Shown: positions 58,680-64,000 of the stretch, piece by piece
Layout: every line of letters begins with the position of its first letter
Numbering within the stretch: the first letter of the stretch is position 1
Origin: Megalonaias nervosa
Taxonomy: Eukaryota; Mollusca; Bivalvia; Unionida; Unionidae
NCBI GenBank assembly: GCA_016617855.1
Contig: JAECUM010001086.1
Span: 1 to 64,000, forward strand
DNA: 64,000 nucleotides
Direction of reading: 5' to 3'
The notes under the pieces: generated by a model
What the model was told of the DNA's origin: nothing
Databases searched by the model: none
The model's input: the letters and a program-made list of their open reading frames with translations, nothing else
Translations under genes and position numbers: made by a program

Positions 58680-60225
58680 TGTACAGTGATATATAAGTTC
58701 ATCATGGTTTATTTGCCTCTGCTAATTACACACAAAATCTTGGAGAACATCATTGGATGTAATTACTTTCTAAAGTCCCTATTGATATGACTTTGGGTAA
58801 AATAACCTTCAATTAGCAAATAAAAAGTTTAAGTTGTCTAATCAATTCACAAAAATCCTAAAAATGGCAGTGAAACTTCATCAACACATGCAATGCCAGG
58901 AAATACAGATGGATGTTAATTTGATAACATTCTTCCTGAATGTCCCTGATATAACAACTTCAGCAAAGAGAATGCTTACAAAAAACAATTCATTTCTGAT
59001 TGTCTGTTTTATTGTCAATGTTAGGGAAGAAAATGGATTGATCTGGAAGATTTATGGCCGACAGTCCAATCCGTAGAAACAGACCCAGAGCAAGGACAGA
59101 TTGCATTAGTGACACATAAATCAATAATACCATTAGGAAAATTCATTGCTCAGGCCTGGTTGTGCCTTTGCACTGTTTGTGGTATTTTATTTGAGATGAT
59201 GCAAATTAGGTAACTTCCTTCAATAATTATGATGGACAGTAAAATGTATATAATTTCTAATAGCATTTAACTTGCAGCAACAAGAAAATCACAGTGGTGT
59301 TTACTGGAATATTCCTGAACAGAAATTAACAACTACCCATGCGTGCATGAGCAAAACTAAAATTTCTGCCCAAAATTGGTTCTATTTGGATATTACAATT
59401 TTCTTAACAAGTTTACCATTTGCAGACATCGAAAGAGGAACCAGTTTCATATCATACAAATTTGCATGTTGCAGATTACTTTCTGAAAACAGGCTCAAGT
59501 CCATGACTTGACAAAATGCTGAGTTGTATATATTAGGGTATTTTTCTCACTAACCCACAGGACCACCAAACTAAATCCTTCCTAAATTTCACTGATCCAG
59601 CCAAAACCAAACAGAAGCTACTTTAGTTCCTAACTCAGTATTTATTATTCAATAACTCAGAACAATAACAACTGTATTTCACCCATAGGGCTCATCAATC
59701 AAGAACCACATGCACTTTTTTGAATATTCATTGCAGAAATGCACATCATCACCGCCTCTCATACGTCATACTTAAACCTTTTGAGTTCATTTTCCCAGCA
59801 TTTCTGGTACTTTCTAAGTACTACCATATGTTTCAAATTGTCACTGCACAATTAACTGAATATTTATTAAAATCTATATAAATATTAAAACACACTGTTT
59901 GGCATAATTCTAGATTATTTGTTGAGCCAGCGAGCATGAACTTTTCTGATTGGTCAATACTAGACTGACACCCTATGCCTTTTCTTATCATGAAATGAGT
60001 GCTTGGGGGTGGTACACCAGGCTAGTTGCAAGTGTATGAAGACTGTTTTGACAATAATTGCTAATTTACTTCATGAGTGGATGAGTGGTTTCACACCTGT
60101 CTATTTGGTCCCTGAGCATTTATTGTATCAGGCAATTGCAGTAATTTGCTAGGTACTCAATTAACAGATCAATTACTCATTAAAGAATGCAAACTCACAA
60201 GCACTTCTTAACTGTTATACTAGTT
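58680..60225. other. Anonymous AT-rich sequence
   Basis: Open frames at 58834 and 59272 (plus) have no motif or splice support. Confidence 0.35.
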
Positions 60226-60240
60226 ACAGGCAATAATTGT

Positions 60241-60495
60241 TATTGTTGTTGTTGTTGTTGTAGGGTTTAACGCAACTTTTCAGCAAAAGACAGGCTATAC
60301 ATGGCGGCCAGCATAAATGGTGGATGAAAAACCGGGGAAAACCCCGGAAAGAACCACCGACCCACGAGAGGCTACTGCCAAGCTTTTTCACGTACCCACA
60401 ATGGCCCAGCCCGAGACTCGAACCCATGCAGACAGAGGTGAGATGGCAGTAATCCATAACTGAGCGCTTTAGACCACTCAGCCACTCGGGGCCTT
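60241..60495 (-). mobile_element. SINE family B, intact with target duplication
   Basis: On the minus strand a tRNA-like head contains CCCCGAGTGGCTGAGTGG (A box, near 60491-60474) and GGGTTCGAGTCTC (B box, near 60425-60413). A conserved central part with GTGGGTCGGTGGTTCTTTCC and GGGGTTTTCCCCGG follows, then AAGTTGCGTTAAACCC and a CAA-repeat tail (TTG repeats at 60241-60261). A perfect 12-bp duplication, GGCAATAATTGT, flanks it (60229-60240, 60496-60507). The central block resembles the conserved domain of widespread animal SINEs (MetaSINE-type or similar), which I could not verify. The 115-codon minus frame here is a reading of the SINE. Confidence 0.92.
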
Positions 60496-60779
60496 GGCAA
60501 TAATTGTCACTACAAGAACAAATCAGTGCTGACTGGTTACTTTGTGGTCCATTGGCAAAATCAGTAACCATGGGATATAGTGGATTAGCATAAAGTTTAG
60601 ATCCCTGTATATGGCATTTTTAACAATCCTAATTCTCTGATATAAAGAACCTCACAATAATAGCTACATGTCGATGAGCATGCAGTCACATACATGCATA
60701 TCCACATAATTTAGGTATCTTCTTATCAACATGTTTTTCTTAATGGGCAAACAATATACATTCCACTACCTCATGATTG

Positions 60780-60845
60780 ATGGTAGCTCATTTGGAAGAG
60801 AGGTTCATAATCTAAGTTTTGCTGGTTTGCTTCCACCCAGGTCAG
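60780..60845 (+). other. tRNA-like fragment
   Basis: GGTAGCTCATTTGGAAGAGA, CATAATCT and TGCTGGTTTGCTTCCACCC resemble a degenerate tRNA or SINE head (D-arm, anticodon arm, T-arm). Pairing is poor, so it is not a working tRNA gene. Confidence 0.3.
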
Positions 60846-60875
60846 CTCTGGCTGCCTGCCTCACTGGATCCTTAA

Positions 60876-61485
60876 CTCACTGACCCCTGGTGCCACGTTT
60901 ACGCGGCAGGAGGTGGTAGCCTACTTCTGAGCTCTGTAGCATCAAGGTCATGTATGACACAATAAAATGGGTGGTATTATTGAAAGGTAGACAGATGTAG
61001 CTTTACAATGATACCAAATAATATGGATGTTCTAGTTGCACTACAAAATACAGAGGGAAAAACGTAACTTTTTGGACCCGAGTTTTTTCCAGCCGAAATT
61101 CGCCCGAGGTCGGAATCCGATTTTGTGTCTGGATTTTAGACTTTTTGGCCTCAGATCTAAGACAGACTGGTCTGAACTGCACACAGACAGGTGAACCTTT
61201 GCAAAAAGTAGGATAAGATGGGCATTTAGAATAAAGAGTGGTCTCGACACGAAAATGATGGGTCCGTTAAGCAAAATAAAGAAATGAAGCTCAGCTTTTA
61301 TCCTTCTGCTCATGCTCAGGCGAAATAGCCAATTAAAAACGATGTTTCTAACACAACTAGGCATTAGGTTAACCTAAAATGTCTTGGAGGTTGATGTATT
61401 AGGATGTATTCAGAAATAGCCCCCAAAATGGGTTTCCTACTCGCATATCAGGCGAAAATGACAAAAACCTCGAGGGGTTAATGTG
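60876..61485. mobile_element. TTAA-flanked DNA element, 610 bp
   Basis: TTAA lies on both sides (60872-60875, 61486-61489). The left end CTCACTGACCCCTGG and the reverse complement of the right end, CACATTAACCCCTCGAGG, are imperfect inverted repeats. The TTAA target suggests a piggyBac-type transposase acted on it. It has no transposase of its own. A diverged relative lies at 22165-22600. Confidence 0.65.
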
Positions 61486-61865
61486 TTAAGAGAGGCAATC
61501 CCACCCAATAGTGTGATAAAAAGTGCCATTAAAACCAACAAAGACAAACTAACTCTCAAGACCTTTTATGCAATGAAATATTAGAATACTTTCTATATGT
61601 GCTGTAATTTGGCATCATTTTCACAGTAGAATTTTTCAATGCGGGATGATATTTTATATTTTATATATGTTTATGTCTTCACAGATGCCTATGCATATGT
61701 TCCAGGCTTGATACTTTGACTTTTAAAATCACTTAATTATTTAGTGTCAAGCCAGATTCTTCACATCATGTTGTATATACTGTATATATTGTACGTAACA
61801 GATAGAAGGTCTCAAGTTAGATTAGTTCTCTAACTAACTGAGTTACCTTCTCTAAATAAAGTCTT

Positions 61866-61904
61866 TATTATTATTATTAGTAGTAGTAGTAGTAGTAGTA
61901 GTAG
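61866..61904 (+). repeat. TTA/TAG trinucleotide microsatellite
   Basis: Runs of TTA change into nine or so TAG triplets. Confidence 0.95.
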
Positions 61905-61929
61905 ATGCATATACAATACTACCAAGTAT

Positions 61930-62155
61930 GTGTGTATGTGTGCATGTGCATGTGTAATTTGGATTTTTAATGTAGCCTTAACATTTTATCAGTCATAACA
62001 CTATCATGTCTATAGTGTGGCAGTTTAAAGTGATGACTGGAGCTGGGGCATAATGCCACAGACATGTGGCATCATGTCCCACCCAGTCACATTATCCTGA
62101 CACCAGGCCAACCAGTTCAAACACTAACCTCTTAATGCTTAATACATCTTACCGT
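61930..62155 (-). mobile_element. SINE family A, head-truncated
   Basis: The minus-strand copy has the tail (plus text GTAATTTGGATTTTTAATGT), GTGTGGCAGTTTAAAGTGAT, CCCACCCAGTCACATTATCC and ACACTAACCTCTTAATGCTT. It stops before the tRNA-like head. Confidence 0.85.
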
Positions 62156-62610
62156 ATTTACCATATATATTGGGACATGATAAAATAATTTTTTTTTTTC
62201 CTGCCCCAGAACTTATGGTGAAACTTTCTTTCACCTAGGTCGTAATTGTCCCAAGACTTAAGAAACAAAATAAATTTGTTTTGCATTTGTGCTCCACCTC
62301 CCCCATGCACGTTACAATAAAATAAACAAAACGCTTATTTGATAATAAAAAGAATGAAACTAACCTTGTATTGTTATCGTTTGATCCTTTTTTTCAACAT
62401 GAGCATTAAAAAATAAAATACATCCATGAAATCCGTATATGTAGCATAGGCTTCCATACTGTACTGTAGCGTGTATCACTTATGTCTGATAACACACACC
62501 ACGTTGTTCACTGACATGAACATTGAGAAACAAATTGTGTTTGGTTGTGCTGAAAGGTTTGAATATGTTATTTGACTGAAAAATGGATCCAACATAATCA
62601 CAAACAAGTG

Positions 62611-64000
62611 GGAAATATCAACCGATATCTTGAAGACAACTGTCATTCACGCATGACATGGTGTTAGGTGCAAAATGATCAAGAATGAATTATATCCAGT
62701 CTACTGTATGACAGTATCTTGCAAATAAAAATCTTTATTTGAAAACACGTTCACTTGAGTGTAAGTGACAATCTTTTCGCCAGCACGGGTTACAAAAGTG
62801 TCATTGCTGTTGACCCGCAGACATCAATGCTCCTTTGTATTAATTATTACAACAGATGCCAAGCTCATAGAAGCCCGGGTGGTTAATAAACACAACTGGC
62901 AGCAAGAAGTATACTTCTTCTTTGAACTTACCAACAGGATATCAAAGACAAAGGTTATTTTTATTACAAAGCAAGTCGACCTCAGAAGCTGACTTTGGTG
63001 ACTTTTTTTTTTAAAGGATATAAATACAAAGGTTATTTTATTGCAAAGCAAGCAAACATCAGAAGCCAACTATGGATTCTTTTAAGTGTGGCGATTTTTT
63101 TTTTTTTTGAATATACAAAGATGGCCGAGATATGAAAACAAACTTTGGTTACTTTTCACTGGTATTCATGGGAACTTTGAAAATAAATTGAAACAATGGA
63201 ACAAAATTTTAAAGTGACACAATATAGTGCCTCATGCATGGATGTCCATGACCCAGTGTTGCCCAGAATATTTGGAGAAAATAAAATCATGTGATGAATT
63301 CGTGCAGGCCAGAAGAGAAGCAGATGATTCGCAAATAAGAGGGAAATAATCAACCGATATCTTGAAGACAACTGCCATTCATGCATGACATGGTGTTAGG
63401 TGCAAAATAATCAAGACTGAATTATATCCAGGTCTACTGTATGACAGTATCTTGCAAATAAAAATTATTTGAAAACACATTCACTTGAGTGCAAGTGACA
63501 ATCTTTTCATCAGCACAGGTTACAAAAGTATCATTACTATTCATCCGCAGACATCAACACTCCTTTGTATTAATCATAACTACAGACAGCAAGCACACAG
63601 AAGCCCGGGTGGTGAATAATCACAACCGGCAGCGAGCAGTAAACTGCTTTGAACTTACCAACAGGACATCAAAGACAAAGGTCATTTTTATTACAAAGCA
63701 AGCTGACCTCAGAAGCCGACTTTGGATACTCTGAAGCATTTTTTTTTAAAGGATTTAAATACAAAGGTTATTTTATTGCAAAGCAAGCTGACCTCAGAAG
63801 TCGACTATGGATTCTTTTAAGTGTGGCAATTTTTATTTTTTTTTGGATATACAAAGATGGCCAAGAAATGGAAGCTAACTTTGGTTCCTTTTCACCAGTA
63901 TTCATGGGAATTTTGAAAATAAATTGAAACAATGGAACAATTTTTAAAGTGACATAATGTAGTGCTTCGTGCACGGACATTGATGACCCAGCGTTGCCCA
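62611..64000 (+). repeat. 732-bp tandem duplication, second copy cut by window edge
   Basis: From about 62611 the sequence repeats at 63343 with a 732-base offset. Shared runs include CAACCGATATCTTGAAGACAA, CATGACATGGTGTTAGGTGC, GACAGTATCTTGCAAATAAA and AGAAGCCCGGGTGGT. Within each unit a shorter subrepeat (AAAGGTTATTTT(T)ATT.CAAAGCAAG..GACCTCAGAAG) occurs two or more times. Plus frames at 62765-62992 and 63489-63734 are parallel readings. Substitutions and small indels separate the copies. Confidence 0.9.

Noticed and set aside
60224..60571. 115-codon minus open frame
   Set aside because: It coincides with SINE B and its TTG tail, which explains the asparagine run.

Overview
This is an AT-rich eukaryotic window with no prokaryotic gene layout. 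The tRNA-derived SINEs, long-intron exons and retroelement types (Penelope-like, DIRS-like, LINE, solo LTRs, Helitron-like arrays) suggest an invertebrate metazoan, most likely a bivalve or other lophotrochozoan. That placement is inferred from repeat style and has not been checked by any search.

Genes. The only host gene I can support well lies on the minus strand. Three exons with good splice sites and compatible phases (46710-46820, 31617-31753, 25109-25250) encode a linker and the first part of the PAS-A domain of a bHLH-PAS transcription factor. An aryl hydrocarbon receptor (AHR/spineless)-like member fits best; the HIF/SIM/NPAS group is the alternative. The introns are about 15 kb and 6.4 kb and are full of transposon debris. 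I did not find the bHLH exon, the rest of PAS-A or PAS-B; they may lie outside the window. Weaker coding candidates are three plus-strand exon-like segments inside the second PAS intron (29302-30870), a possible terminal exon at 11618-11763, and a decayed minus-strand reading frame at 13355-13765.

Mobile elements fill most of the rest. At 43180-45962 a Penelope-like retroelement is arranged head to head. The minus arm carries the end of the reverse transcriptase/GIY-YIG ORF, a small zinc-finger-like ORF and a hammerhead ribozyme motif. The plus arm carries a broken reverse transcriptase and an almost intact GIY-YIG nuclease. DIRS-like tyrosine-recombinase relics lie at 39780-41350 and 33180-33610, with a perfect 20-bp inverted repeat at 32711/32957. 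Two related solo LTRs with target duplications lie at 17678-18591 and 35660-36585, and decayed relatives at 39290-39790. DNA elements include a 2-kb TA-flanked pogo/Tigger-like element (26497-28549), a TTAA-flanked 610-bp element (60876-61485) with a diverged relative at 22165-22600, and a 143-bp MITE (38718-38860). At least seven copies of one tRNA-headed SINE and two of a second SINE are present. A family built from a 5' module, a variable number of roughly 143-bp monomers and a hairpin plus CTAA 3' module recurs across the window and looks like a non-autonomous Helitron.

Tandem repeats include a 43-bp satellite organised as a 129-bp three-unit higher-order repeat (3774-4395), a 35-bp minisatellite split by a solo LTR, a 75-bp array, degenerate 150-300 bp arrays and a 732-bp tandem duplication running off the right edge.

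Most short open frames in the window are chance frames in AT-rich DNA or lie inside repeats, and are omitted.
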